DNA from: Chloroflexi bacterium GWB2_54_36
Lineage (GTDB): Bacteria > Chloroflexota > Anaerolineae > Anaerolineales > Anaerolineaceae
Assembly (NCBI GenBank): GCA_001796355.1
Contig: MGMG01000096.1
Location: 16,291 to 80,290 of the forward strand
Length of the DNA: 64,000 bases
Direction: 5' to 3'
Position numbers and translations under genes: made by a program
Notes under the pieces: generated by a model
The model's database searches: none
What the model saw: only the letters and a program-made list of their open reading frames with translations
What the model was told of the DNA's origin: nothing
Shown here: one piece after another, positions 1 to 8,243 of the stretch
Position numbering within the stretch: position 1 is the stretch's first letter
How the letters are laid out: the number at the start of each line of letters is the position of its first letter

Positions 1-162
1 GCCCTGTCAGACCGGATCGAATTGCGGGTTTTCCCGCGTTTACGTTTTCACTGGGATCCAACCCCGGAACGCGCAGACCGAATCGAGCGTCTGCTGGCGG
101 ATTTGCGCGAGGATCAACCAGTTGAACCCGCTGAGGAATCCGAGGAAGAACTGGATGAATGA
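1..162 (+). CDS. rbfA: Ribosome-binding factor A, C-terminal end (partial)
   Basis: The window opens inside a reading frame in frame 1 that ends with TGA at 160-162. The 53 visible residues contain ELRVFPRLRFHWDPTPERADRI, matching the C-terminal end of RbfA (PxLxFxxDxxxERxxRIxxLL), followed by a short acidic tail rich in Glu. RbfA is a cold-shock KH-domain protein that binds the 30S subunit during late 16S rRNA processing. The gene is cut by the window edge, so only about 40 percent is seen. It overlaps the start of nrnA by 8 bases. rbfA-nrnA-truB-ribF is a common bacterial gene order, which supports the call despite the short fragment. Confidence 0.85.
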   Translation, partial: ALSDRIELRVFPRLRFHWDPTPERADRIERLLADLREDQPVEPAEESEEELDE

Positions 163-1117
163 CGAGATTCACACCTCTATTCGCGACCGGCTAAAAAAAG
201 CCGAACGGTTGTTGGTAACCTCCCACGTGCGCCCGGATGGAGATGCCATCGGGTCGCTGCTAGGGTTGGGTCTTTCGCTGCAGGCAGCCGGAAAGCACGT
301 ACAAATGGTCCTTCGCGATGGCGTGCCAGACAACCTGGCGCACCTGCCCGGCAGCAGCCAGATTGTCACGCGCCCCAGCGAAGCCTTTGATACTTTTATC
401 GCGGTGGATTCGGGTGAATTGAAGCGGATTGGCAATGAAATCGTTCCACGCCAACCGGACATTCAAATTGACCACCATGTGACCAACAGCCGTTATGCGG
501 TCATCAACCTAGTGGAACCGGATGCGGTGGCTACTGCTGCCATTCTGGCCGAATCATTGCCAAAGTGGGAGTTGCCAATCACCAAAGAGGTTGCCAGCGC
601 CCTGTTAACCGGCATCCTGACCGATACGATCGGTTTCCGTACTTCGAACATGAATGCAAATGCGCTGCGGGTCGCCGCTGACCTGGTCGATCATGGGGCG
701 GATTTGCCGCACCTGTACTTCCAGGGGCTGGTGTCTCGCACGATCGAAGCAGCGCGCTACTGGGGGATGGGCCTTTCCACGCTGCAGCAAAAAGATCGCT
801 TGATCTGGGCCACGCTGCGTGAGACCGACCGCCTTGCAGTCGGTTATAATAACCTGGATGATGCTGATTTGACGGATATCCTGTCGAGCATTGCCGATGC
901 AGATATTTCTGTATTGTTTATTGAGCACACGCCGGATATTATCAAGGTCAGCTGGCGCTCACAGCCAGGCTGGGATGTATCAAAAATTGCCGAGCAATTT
1001 GGCGGCGGCGGGCATGCTGCAGCTGCCGGGGCCGAAATCCCCGGTACGCTTGAGGAAGTGCAAGCCACGGTACTTGACGCCACTGAAAAACTACTGCTCA
1101 ACGGCAATTCAAAATAG
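155..1117 (+). CDS. nrnA: Bifunctional oligoribonuclease / PAP phosphatase (DHH-DHHA1)
   Basis: A DHH-superfamily phosphoesterase of 320 residues. NrnA-type proteins degrade 2-5 nt RNAs (nanoRNA) and often dephosphorylate 3'-phosphoadenosine 5'-phosphate, using two Mn2+ ions. Visible motifs are SHVRPDGDAIGS at about residues 23-34 (first metal motif), AVDSGE near 83-88, the IDHH motif at 105-108, and the DHHA1 signature GGGGHAAAAG near 283-292. I chose ATG 155: it is preceded by GAGGAAG, whereas the further upstream TTG lies well inside rbfA. It overlaps rbfA by 8 bases (ATGAATGA), suggesting translational coupling, and is followed by truB, the usual partner. Family assignment is firm; which of the two activities dominates cannot be read from sequence. 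Confidence 0.93.
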   Translation: MNDEIHTSIRDRLKKAERLLVTSHVRPDGDAIGSLLGLGLSLQAAGKHVQMVLRDGVPDNLAHLPGSSQIVTRPSEAFDTFIAVDSGELKRIGNEIVPRQPDIQIDHHVTNSRYAVINLVEPDAVATAAILAESLPKWELPITKEVASALLTGILTDTIGFRTSNMNANALRVAADLVDHGADLPHLYFQGLVSRTIEAARYWGMGLSTLQQKDRLIWATLRETDRLAVGYNNLDDADLTDILSSIADADISVLFIEHTPDIIKVSWRSQPGWDVSKIAEQFGGGGHAAAAGAEIPGTLEEVQATVLDATEKLLLNGNSK

Positions 1118-1190
1118 TGGGTTAAATTGCGCAATTGGCAAAAATCCTTAGAAACGCCAATTTTCCCGGGGACGATGTGAAAGGGGAGAA

Positions 1191-2096
1191 ATGGAATTGA
1201 ATGACGACCTGATAAACTCGATTTCCGGGGTGCTTGTGGTTGACAAGCCCGTGGGCCTGACTTCGCACGACGTAGTCCAGATCATCCGGCGCGGCACTTT
1301 TATTCGCCGTGCCGGGCACACAGGCACCCTCGATCCTCGGGCTTCCGGCGTTCTGGTGGTATTGTTAGGTCCCGCTGTCCGCCTTAGTGAATATGTTTCA
1401 GCGTCCGACAAGCGCTACCAGGCAGTGATTCAGCTGGGGAAAACAACGGATACCTATGATGCTGACGGACAGGTGCTCACCAGCAACCCGGTCGACAATA
1501 TTACCGAAGCCCAGTTCGAAGAAGCGCTGCAGCAATTTGTCGGGGAGATCGAGCAAGTTCCGCCGCCGTATTCCGCCATTAAAATCAAAGGTCGGAAAGC
1601 CTATGAAATGGCGCGGAATGGCGAAGAATTTGATCTTCAGCCGCGCAAAATAAATGTATACAGTCTGGAACTGCTCGAATGGGCGCCGCCTGAGGCCGTG
1701 ATCGATGTTTACTGCTCTTCCGGCACGTATATTCGCTCGCTGGCAAACGACCTTGGCAAGGTTCTGGGCTGTGGCGCGCACCTGGTCGGGCTGCGCCGCA
1801 CAAAATCCGGACGCTTTACCCTGCGGGATGCTGTGCCGCTGCGAAAACTGCGCGAAGCCTTCGATGACGGTTCATGGTATCAATATGTGATCCCGGCAGC
1901 CGAGGCCCTCTCGGATTGGCCTTCTATTGCATTGACTGAAGCGGATGTAGATGCCATTCGGCATGGTCATCGCGTATCCGGCGAGGCAGGCATTGGCAAA
2001 ATGGCCCGCGGGATCAGCGAGCAAGGCGACCTGGTTGCGCTGCTTGAATTTGACCCGGCCAGCAACGAATGGCAGCCAAAGAAGGTATTTAATTAA
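1191..2096 (+). CDS. truB: tRNA pseudouridine(55) synthase TruB
   Basis: TruB makes pseudouridine 55 in the T-loop of tRNAs. The 301-aa protein begins with the family hallmark GVLVVDKPVGLTSHDVV and then GHTGTLDPRASGVL, whose Asp48 is the expected catalytic nucleophile. The conserved KxYxAxIxLGxxTDTYDADG block (residues 82-100) and PPPYSAIKIKGRKAYEMAR follow. A short PUA-like C-terminal region of about 60 residues completes a normal length. ATG 1191 is preceded by AAAGGGGAGA at good spacing. It lies 73 bases after nrnA and one base before ribF. Confidence 0.96.
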   Translation: MELNDDLINSISGVLVVDKPVGLTSHDVVQIIRRGTFIRRAGHTGTLDPRASGVLVVLLGPAVRLSEYVSASDKRYQAVIQLGKTTDTYDADGQVLTSNPVDNITEAQFEEALQQFVGEIEQVPPPYSAIKIKGRKAYEMARNGEEFDLQPRKINVYSLELLEWAPPEAVIDVYCSSGTYIRSLANDLGKVLGCGAHLVGLRRTKSGRFTLRDAVPLRKLREAFDDGSWYQYVIPAAEALSDWPSIALTEADVDAIRHGHRVSGEAGIGKMARGISEQGDLVALLEFDPASNEWQPKKVFN

Positions 2097-2097
2097 G

Positions 2098-3027
2098 ATG
2101 CAGCATTACCAATCTCTCGACCCGGTCAAACTAAAACGCTCCTGGCTGACTATCGGGTCGTTTGACGGCGTTCACCTCGGTCACCAGCAAATTCTCAAGC
2201 AGCTCGTCAACGGCGCTCGAGCAGCGCAAAAGCCCTCGGTAGTAGTGACATTTTTTCCGCATCCAGCGGTAGTGCTCGGAAAAGGAACCAACGGCGGTTA
2301 TTTATCCACCCCGGAGGAACGAGCCGAATTGCTCGGGGCATGCGGCGTGGATGTGGTCATCACCTTGCCGTTTACTCGCGAGCTGGCTGCCATCAGCGCG
2401 CTGGATTTTATGGAAATGTTACAGGACCACCTTGGAATCAGTCATCTCCTGGTAGGATACGATTTTGCCCTTGGCCGCGGGCGCGAAGGCAATGTGGAAC
2501 GCTTGCGGGAAATCGGCCTCGAATTGGGATACCAATTGGAAATGATGAAGCCAGTCGAATTTGACGGCTCGCCCGTGTCATCCAGCCTGATCCGCCGCCT
2601 GATCCGATCAGGCGATGTGGAAGCGGCTGCAAGGCTACTGGGACGGCGCTACACGGTTGAGGGGCTAGTTGTCCATGGAGACGGGCGCGGGAAAGCTCTG
2701 GGGTTCCCTACAGCCAACCTGGAGACCTGGCAAGAACAGGTCATGCCGGTTTATGGAGTTTATACCACCTGGGCCTGGGTGGACGGGGTGCGCCATCCTT
2801 CAGTGAGCAGCTTTGGCTTACGGCCTACCTTTAAAACCGACTCCACCGTCGCCCGGCTCGAAACTTACTTGATGAATTATTCCGGAGATCTTTACGGAAA
2901 GAGCATTCGATTGGAATTCGTAGCTTATTTGCGCCCTGAATTGCGCTTTGAATCGGTGGATGCATTAATTGAGCAAATGAACCGCGACACTATTCAATCT
3001 TTGGAGGTTTTGGGAAATGAGCGCTGA
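2098..3027 (+). CDS. ribF: Bifunctional riboflavin kinase / FAD synthetase
   Basis: RibF phosphorylates riboflavin to FMN and adenylates FMN to FAD. The 309-aa protein has the N-terminal nucleotidyltransferase motif LTIGSFDGVHLGHQQ (residues 17-31), the SSSLIRRLIRSGDVEAA adenylyltransferase block, and the C-terminal flavokinase motif GRGKALGFPTANL (about 194-206). ATG 2098 begins one base after the truB stop; a longer upstream reading lies inside truB and is rejected. The 3' end overlaps the next gene, a ThyX-like flavoprotein, by 11 bases, so FAD synthesis and a predicted FAD enzyme are probably coupled. Confidence 0.95.
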   Translation: MQHYQSLDPVKLKRSWLTIGSFDGVHLGHQQILKQLVNGARAAQKPSVVVTFFPHPAVVLGKGTNGGYLSTPEERAELLGACGVDVVITLPFTRELAAISALDFMEMLQDHLGISHLLVGYDFALGRGREGNVERLREIGLELGYQLEMMKPVEFDGSPVSSSLIRRLIRSGDVEAAARLLGRRYTVEGLVVHGDGRGKALGFPTANLETWQEQVMPVYGVYTTWAWVDGVRHPSVSSFGLRPTFKTDSTVARLETYLMNYSGDLYGKSIRLEFVAYLRPELRFESVDALIEQMNRDTIQSLEVLGNER

Positions 3028-4441
3028 TTGCCAGGTATATTTGCTGGATCCGAAAAATCTGAGCCCGGAAACCATCGCGGTTACTTTTGCTAAAACCTCG
3101 CGGTCGCCGCAAAGTTTTCGCGAAATCGCTGCTGAATTAAATGATGAAAAAAGCGCCCAGTTCCATGAAAAATGGGTGGTCGGATATGGGCATGCCTCCG
3201 TAGCGGAACATGCAGTACTGCATATTGCGGTTGAAAACTGCTCCCGTCTGGCTGTCGAAGCGCTGGAATCCTGCCGGCTGGCATCCTATACTGAAAAGTC
3301 GACCCGCTACCAGAAATGGACACCGCAAGACCATCACACTCCAACCGAGTTGGATGGGCATGCGTTGAAGCCGGTTTTTATCCGGACGATCGAGGCATTA
3401 TTTACCAGTTATCAGGAAGCGCTGCCTGCGGTCAAAGCGGTCATTGAACAGGAACACCCGCGCGAAGAGGGTGAAAGTGACGGCGCCTGGGAACGCCGCA
3501 TTCGCTCGCGCTACGTGGATATTTGCCGCTTTTATCTGCCAGCGGCTGCCCTGGCTAACGTTGGTATGACCATCAATGCCCGCGCGTTGGAACATTCGAT
3601 TTCCAAAATGCTCTCGCACCCGTTGCTCGAGGTACAGGCGCTTGGACGTGAACTCAAACGGGTCGCGCAGGAAAACACCCCCACACTGGTCAAATATGCC
3701 AACCCGATCCCCTATCTGGATGCCGTCCAGAGCGATCTTACCCGCAGTGCGGCTGAATTTTTACCCCAAAGCTCAGAACGCAGCGACTGGTGCCAGTTGG
3801 TGGATTACGACCGCGAGGTCGAAAACCGGATCCTGACAGCCTGTCTGTATCGTTTTGGCGGAAACGACTATGCGCATACTCTGTCATCCATCCGCAACCT
3901 CATCCCCACTGATCGTCAACGGCTGGCGCAGGAAATCTTGGCAAGCCTGGAAAAATTCGTCATTCCTTTGCGCGAACTGGAATACGGCAATTTTACTTTC
4001 GACCTGATGCTTGACCAGGGTGGTTATTTCGAGCTCAAACGCCACCGCATGATGACTCAGACGCCGCAGATGCTTACGACCCGGTTAGGCTACGCGTTGC
4101 CGCGCCGGATCGTTACTGCCGGGTTGGAACAGCATTTTCGCAATGCCATGCAGCTGGCCGAACAAGCTTATGAGCAAGTTGCTGCCTGGAACCCTGCGGT
4201 CGCCAGTTATCTGGTGCCGAATGCTTTTAATCGCCGCGTGCTCCTACAGCTCAACCTGCGCTCAGCGCTCCATTTGGTTTCCTTGCGCAGCGCTCCGAAT
4301 GCGCACTTCTCCTTGCGCCGTGCCACCCAGCGTATGGCTGAGGAAATGCGCGCAGTTTTGCCGCTGCTGGGGGCTTACATCCGCACCGAGCCGAAAGAAA
4401 CCTGGCAGCAGGTGGAGAAGGAACACTTCGCGCTGGTTTAA
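3017..4441 (+). CDS. Tandem-domain FAD-dependent thymidylate synthase-like protein
   Basis: Canonical ThyX is a homotetramer of about 220-250 aa subunits that methylates dUMP with FAD; this protein has 474 residues and appears to be two ThyX-like domains in tandem. The canonical signature RHRxxSxNExSxRY is split: the first half has RLASYTEKSTRY (residues 87-98), keeping S-x-T-E-x-S-x-R-Y but lacking RHR. The second half has KRHRMMTQTPQMLTTR, keeping RHR at 342-344 but losing S-x-N-E-x-S. ThyX active sites form between subunits, so the halves could complement one another. The gene starts with ATG inside the 3' end of ribF, preceded by GGAGG. No ordinary thyX or thyA is in the window. It could be a functional pseudo-dimer or a flavoprotein with another role. 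Confidence 0.75.
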   Translation: MSADCQVYLLDPKNLSPETIAVTFAKTSRSPQSFREIAAELNDEKSAQFHEKWVVGYGHASVAEHAVLHIAVENCSRLAVEALESCRLASYTEKSTRYQKWTPQDHHTPTELDGHALKPVFIRTIEALFTSYQEALPAVKAVIEQEHPREEGESDGAWERRIRSRYVDICRFYLPAAALANVGMTINARALEHSISKMLSHPLLEVQALGRELKRVAQENTPTLVKYANPIPYLDAVQSDLTRSAAEFLPQSSERSDWCQLVDYDREVENRILTACLYRFGGNDYAHTLSSIRNLIPTDRQRLAQEILASLEKFVIPLRELEYGNFTFDLMLDQGGYFELKRHRMMTQTPQMLTTRLGYALPRRIVTAGLEQHFRNAMQLAEQAYEQVAAWNPAVASYLVPNAFNRRVLLQLNLRSALHLVSLRSAPNAHFSLRRATQRMAEEMRAVLPLLGAYIRTEPKETWQQVEKEHFALV

Positions 4442-5058
4442 ACGCCCTGCGGGTCTTTTTCCAACGCTTCCAGCACTTCAGTCACCTCACGCACCGTCTC
4501 AGACTGCAAACCCTGGTTGTACCAGCTTTCCATTTCAAGCAGCAGCCGGTCGCTGGCTTCACGCAGCATTTCCCGTTTCTGGTCGGAGGTTAAATCAGCG
4601 CGCCGCCGGGTGCGCTCCACTTCCGGATGGTCAGCTTTCCATTGAGCCAACCGCTGGTGGGCTGCCTGCGGGCGTTCCACCCAGACTCCCAATGGGGCGA
4701 ACTGGGCGTCCATAATTTGCACAGTTGGCAGGCTGTAAATGTCGCGTTCATTGAAATACGCCCGCAAGTTTGGCCAATCTTTGCGAATAAAAAAGCGGAT
4801 TTCGGCAGCTGGCGCTGCTTCCGCAAGGCGTGCCAGAATGGGTAGGTTCATCAGGCAGTCGGAGCACCATTCTTCCGTCATCACCAGAATACGCCGGGCA
4901 ATTTTTAGGTTCGCCAGGCGGGATTTTTCTTCAGCAGTCAGACGAACCAACTGGTAGCGACGCTGCATAGCCGCTTGGTTAACTGTCATCCCAGCCATCA
5001 GGGCGTTCATGGTTAACCCCTTTTTCCAATCTACCTGATGCGACACAAGTTCGGCCAC
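4438..5058 (-). CDS. Thioredoxin-fold family protein (CSDC motif)
   Basis: A 206-aa soluble protein with MTEEWCSDCLMNLPIL, a CxxC redox motif at Cys65 and Cys68 placed after a beta-strand as in thioredoxin folds, and a SLPTVQIMD cis-proline segment. It resembles the small cytosolic thioredoxin-like family with an EEWCSDC core, whose substrates are mostly unknown. A GTG start at 5058 has an upstream GAGGTG. I prefer it to the internal ATG at 5010 because WKKGLTMNALMAGMTVNQ fits the usual family N-terminus (G-x-T followed by M-x-x-N). The C-terminal 60 residues are charged and helical. It converges on the thyX-like gene with a 4-base overlap of stops and has no signal peptide. Confidence 0.75.
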   Translation of the reverse strand: MAELVSHQVDWKKGLTMNALMAGMTVNQAAMQRRYQLVRLTAEEKSRLANLKIARRILVMTEEWCSDCLMNLPILARLAEAAPAAEIRFFIRKDWPNLRAYFNERDIYSLPTVQIMDAQFAPLGVWVERPQAAHQRLAQWKADHPEVERTRRRADLTSDQKREMLREASDRLLLEMESWYNQGLQSETVREVTEVLEALEKDPQGV

Positions 5059-5096
5059 AAATCACCTCAACGATCGTTTTTTGAACATTGGCTTAA

Positions 5097-5105
5097 TGAT
5101 ATACT
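5097..5105 (+). promoter_or_regulatory. Extended -10 promoter candidate for the DinB-like gene
   Basis: The sequence TGATATACT (TGn plus TATACT) sits about 40 bases upstream of the GTG start at 5145 in the 86-base divergent gap. A TTGAAC at 5081-5086 is too close (13 bases) to be a normal -35, so the extended -10 would have to carry the activity. Prediction only. Confidence 0.35.
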
Positions 5106-5144
5106 GATTCCGGCCTGAAAATTCTCGAATTCCCGGAGATCCCC

Positions 5145-5627
5145 GTGAAAAAAACCGACTTAATCGAAGCGCTCGAAACCAGCCACGAGGCCTTCCTGAC
5201 CTTGCTCGAAGGGGTGCCAGTCGAAGAATTAACCCGGCCAGGGGTAGCGGGTGACTGGTCGGCGAAAGACGTGATGTCGCATTTGCTGATCTGGGAAGCG
5301 GAGACGATCAAGCTGCTCTATTTCGTCAAAATGCACCGCAAACCGGATACCGCTCACTTCAAAACGATCAGCGACGACGAACAGAATAAAATTTGGTATG
5401 AACAGTTTAAAGATCGGCCTTACGAACGGGTTTGGAACGATTACGCGACCATTCGCGATCAAACCATTGAGCGAATTTCAGAAATCAACGACACCGACCT
5501 GAACAATACCAGCCTATTTCCATGGCTAAAGGGGCAATCCTTGGCGCAACTGATCGTGTTGTTCATTCTCCAGCATGAAGCTGAACACACCGAGACCTTG
5601 AAAGCCTGGCGCACCCGAGTCAACTAG
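5145..5627 (+). CDS. DinB / ClbS-DfsB family four-helix-bundle protein
   Basis: A 160-aa all-helical protein of the DinB superfamily, most like the ClbS/DfsB branch: MKKTDLIEALETSHEAFLTLLEGVPVEEL, then a WSAKDVMSHLLIWE segment and a C-terminal ILQHEAEHTETLKAW. The histidines in the SHL and QHEAEH segments are at positions that bind metal in DinB proteins. ClbS hydrolyses the cyclopropane of colibactin, but most members have no known substrate, so function is open. The start is GTG at 5145 with CGGAG upstream. It stands alone, divergent from the thioredoxin-like gene and convergent with the pyrophosphatase (4 bases between ends). Confidence 0.8.
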   Translation: MKKTDLIEALETSHEAFLTLLEGVPVEELTRPGVAGDWSAKDVMSHLLIWEAETIKLLYFVKMHRKPDTAHFKTISDDEQNKIWYEQFKDRPYERVWNDYATIRDQTIERISEINDTDLNNTSLFPWLKGQSLAQLIVLFILQHEAEHTETLKAWRTRVN

Positions 5628-5630
5628 ACT

Positions 5631-6242
5631 CTAGCTGCCGTATGCGTCGTCATAATCCTGAATCGCGGCGAGAATCACTTCCTCGGCGCGTTCATGACCA
5701 TAGACCGACTCGATGTAGGTCAACGATTCCTTGCCCGGCACCAGTTTATAGGTGCTGAAGTAGTGGCGCAGGCGTTCCACCAGCACCGGCGGCAGTTCAG
5801 AAACATCGTTGACATTCTCCCAGAACTTGTCGTTGGCCAGCACAGCGATGATTTTATCGTCGGCTTCGCCGTTATCGATCATTAATAAGCCGCCCACCAC
5901 CCTGGCAGACAGGATGATCTCCGATTTACTGATCGGGCGCTCGCTGATCACGCAAATATCCAGCGGATCGCCGTCACCACGCGCGGCTGTGGGCGAAAGC
6001 TCACCGATGCGTTTGCCACAATAGGTGCGTGGGATGAACCCGTAGAGCGTTGGCGGTTGAGACGAACTGCGCTGCGGACGGTCAACCTTCAAATAGCCTG
6101 TTGTCTTTTCGACCTCGTATTTGACCAGGTCAAACGGTGTAATTTCGATATAAGCAGTAACGACTTTGGGAGGGTTTGGGCCAATTTCAAGCCCGTGCCA
6201 GGGGTGCGGCCGCCAGCGAAAAAACGGATTAGGGAAGGACAA
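5631..6242 (-). CDS. ppa: Inorganic pyrophosphatase (family I)
   Basis: A 203-aa family I pyrophosphatase, which hydrolyses PPi to drive biosynthesis. The metal-binding signature [10 protein letters not shown] is at residues 89-98, preceded by [13 protein letters not shown] (substrate-binding Tyr/Arg) and followed by [20 protein letters not shown]. The active-site Lys is in the [15 protein letters not shown] segment near residue 45. Length is slightly above the bacterial 170-180 aa because of a 20-residue N-terminal extension. The start has a GAGGAGTAACC upstream. It converges with the DinB-like gene. Confidence 0.93.
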   Translation of the reverse strand: MSFPNPFFRWRPHPWHGLEIGPNPPKVVTAYIEITPFDLVKYEVEKTTGYLKVDRPQRSSSQPPTLYGFIPRTYCGKRIGELSPTAARGDGDPLDICVISERPISKSEIILSARVVGGLLMIDNGEADDKIIAVLANDKFWENVNDVSELPPVLVERLRHYFSTYKLVPGKESLTYIESVYGHERAEEVILAAIQDYDDAYGS

Positions 6243-6386
6243 TGGTTACTCCTCAATGAAATGCGCTTGATGGGATCAATTATACCAACCCAGCATCTAA
6301 AAGCACATACAAGATTACATATAAACCTCCCGGGGCGAGCGCAAATATTTATGACAAAAGCCAGGTGAAAAACGTAAACTGGTGTA

Positions 6387-6414
6387 TTGACAAATCCTTT
6401 TGAGGTTGTATAAT
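6387..6414 (+). promoter_or_regulatory. Sigma70-type promoter of the trpS T-box leader
   Basis: Perfect TTGACA (6387-6392) and perfect TATAAT (6409-6414) separated by 16 bases. It lies immediately before the T-box leader, so transcription should begin near 6421. This is one of two perfect consensus promoters in the window. Confidence 0.8.
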
Positions 6415-6420
6415 CACACA

Positions 6421-6750
6421 AACATATCCAGAAAGACGTTGACGAGGACGAGTAAGCTCCGCCCGGACGGTACAGAGAGCAGGAAATAGTGAGAACCTGC
6501 CCGCACAGCGCAGTTGAATGGACCTATGAGTTGCAGGGTGAACGCTTACGAGAGTAGCCAGTAGCCCGCGCCGGGTATGCCACCGTTATCAAGGCAAAGG
6601 GTATCGCCACCATTGAGCAGGCCGTACCCGAAAAGAGTGAGGCTGGCCGTTCCCTTTGTGCATCACAAAGGGATTTTTTATTCAAACAGCAGCCTAACCG
6701 GGGTGGCACCGCGGATTTATGTTCGTCCCCACGAGCATAGATCCGTTTTT
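6421..6750 (+). promoter_or_regulatory. T-box riboswitch (tRNA-Trp sensing) upstream of trpS
   Basis: A leader of about 345 bases precedes trpS and has all expected T-box parts. The T-box core AACCGGGGTGGCACCGCGG is at 6696-6714. A Stem I base helix can form between GTAAGC (6452-6457) and GCTTAC (6544-6549). CAGAGAGC at 6473-6480 matches a typical Stem I element. A UGG codon at 6519-6521 in the context GAA-UGG-ACC is the probable specifier. The T-box region is followed by a terminator with a T run. By known mechanism, uncharged tRNA-Trp pairs with the specifier and the TGGC bulge and favours the antiterminator, raising trpS expression when tryptophan charging is low. The UGG specifier agrees with the downstream gene. 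Confidence 0.92.
6712..6750 (+). terminator. T-box leader terminator hairpin
   Basis: CGGATT-TATG-T-TCGT, a CCCC loop, then ACGA-G-CATA-GATCCG and TTTTT at 6746-6750. The 5' arm overlaps the 3' end of the T-box core, so antiterminator and terminator are mutually exclusive. Confidence 0.85.
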
Positions 6751-6766
6751 GTTTAAGGAGAAACAC

Positions 6767-7774
6767 ATGGCTGAAACTCGGAAACGCATCCTCACCGGGC
6801 ACCGACCCACCGGCCCCCGTCACCTGGGGCACCTGGTAGGCACTTTGACCACCTGGGCAGCTTTGCAAGATACCCACGACTGCTTTTTCCTGATTGCTGA
6901 CCTGCATGTGCTGACAACCGATTACCAACACCCGCAGCAAATTAGCAGCAACACGCTGGAAGTACTTTTAGACTGGTTGGCGGCCGGCATCGACCCGAAG
7001 CGTTCTACGCTGGTGCTGCAGTCAGCCGTCCCTGAGCATTCCCAGCTCGCCTTACTGTTTAGCATGTTGGTAAGTGAAGCCCGGCTGCGGCGCAACCCGA
7101 CTTACAAGGAGCAGGTAAAGCAGTTGAATTTGCAACCCTCCCTGGGCCTTCTGGGATACCCCGTATTGCAAGCGGCTGATATTTTGCTCTACCGGGGTCA
7201 GGTTGTTCCGGTCGGGGAGGATCAACTGCCGCACATCGAACTGGCGCGCGAAATCGCCCATCGCTTCAATCAGTTGTACCGCCCCATCTTTCCCGAGCCG
7301 AAGGCTTTACTCTCCACAGCGCCGCGGCTACCTGGCACCGATAACCGCACCATGCACAGTTCTTACGGGAATACCATTCTCCTGGGAGATTCACCTGAAG
7401 AAACCACCCGCAAGGTGATGAGCATGTATACCGACCCTACACGTATTCATCCGACTGATCCAGGTCACGTGGAAGGTAATCCGCTGTTTATTTACCTCGA
7501 CCTCTTCGACCCGGACGTGGAACGGGTAAAAGGTTTCAAGGCGCGCTATCAGGCCGGCACAGTTGGAGATGTAGTGGTCAAGCAGCATCTGGCAATGGTG
7601 CTCAACCAATTTTTAGCTCCGCTGCGTGAAAAACGTGTGGAACTGGCCGAGGATAAAGACGCCCTGCTTGGCATGCTTCACGACGGAAGTTTGCATGCCC
7701 GCAAAATCGCCCGCCAAACCCTGGCTGAGGTTATGGAAAGCATGGGGCTCAACCTGAGCGTAAACCAGCCCTAG
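6767..7774 (+). CDS. trpS: Tryptophanyl-tRNA synthetase (atypical KMSKS)
   Basis: A class I aminoacyl-tRNA synthetase of 335 aa. The HIGH-type motif is PRHLGHLVG (H19-L-G-H22) after RILTGHRPTG, and the tryptophan-pocket region has VGEDQLPHIELAREIAHRFN. The segment aligned with the KMSKS loop reads GTDNRTMHSSYGN, so residues 195-199 are TMHSS and both lysines of the usual motif are absent. Since this loop normally stabilises the adenylation transition state, the variant deserves attention. ATG 6767 is chosen because AAGGAG lies at 6755-6760; an upstream in-frame ATG falls inside the terminator stem. The T-box with a UGG specifier independently supports tryptophan identity. Confidence 0.9.
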   Translation: MAETRKRILTGHRPTGPRHLGHLVGTLTTWAALQDTHDCFFLIADLHVLTTDYQHPQQISSNTLEVLLDWLAAGIDPKRSTLVLQSAVPEHSQLALLFSMLVSEARLRRNPTYKEQVKQLNLQPSLGLLGYPVLQAADILLYRGQVVPVGEDQLPHIELAREIAHRFNQLYRPIFPEPKALLSTAPRLPGTDNRTMHSSYGNTILLGDSPEETTRKVMSMYTDPTRIHPTDPGHVEGNPLFIYLDLFDPDVERVKGFKARYQAGTVGDVVVKQHLAMVLNQFLAPLREKRVELAEDKDALLGMLHDGSLHARKIARQTLAEVMESMGLNLSVNQP

Positions 7775-7808
7775 CGAAACGCAATAATTTATCGCATCCA
7801 GTTATTTC

Positions 7809-8202
7809 GGTGCGTTCGACCGGATGTTTTCCAGATTTTAGTAATATGTCTGGGTATCAGGTTGCGAACTCGGTCGAACACACCCTACAGATGGAGCGAA
7901 CGCACCAATTTATCAGAGTCCGGCGTAGGGTGCTGTTCGCCTCAAATAATCAGAGATGGTTTCGGAGCGCACACCGCCGATTTCACTTGAAGTGAGGCGA
8001 ACGCACCAGTAAATTGTTATTTTGGTGCGTTCGACCAGATACGATCCGGGTATTGGTTACCAACTCGGTCGAACACACCCTACTGCTTGAGCGAACGCAC
8101 CAAAATTCCCACATCCGGCGTAGGGTGTTGTTCGCCCCGCATGATCAGAGAAGCTTTCGGAACGCACCTCGCTGACTTCACTTGATGCGGGGCGAACGTG
8201 CC
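7809..8202 (+). repeat. Two tandem units of GGTGCGTTCG inverted repeats (locus 1)
   Basis: Unit 1 is at about 7809-8007 and unit 2 at 8024-8202. Each begins GGTGCGTTCGACC and continues to GGTCGAACACACCCTAC (first hairpin pair). Then come GAGCGAACGCACC, CGGCGTAGGGTG-TGTTCGCC and a final GGCGAACGcaCC (second pair). The palindromic ends are far better conserved than the loops. The block fills the gap between the convergent trpS and ccmD. The same family recurs at 21.9 kb. It looks like a REP/BIME-style or MITE-like element and encodes no convincing protein. Confidence 0.85.
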
Positions 8203-8243
8203 ATTAAAGTTTATTCGCCCTCATATTCCCGACCTACCCATCA

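Noticed and set aside
7809..8202. CRISPR array
   Set aside because: The repeats are palindromic, inverted, of unequal spacing and only a few per locus, and no cas genes occur; not a CRISPR.
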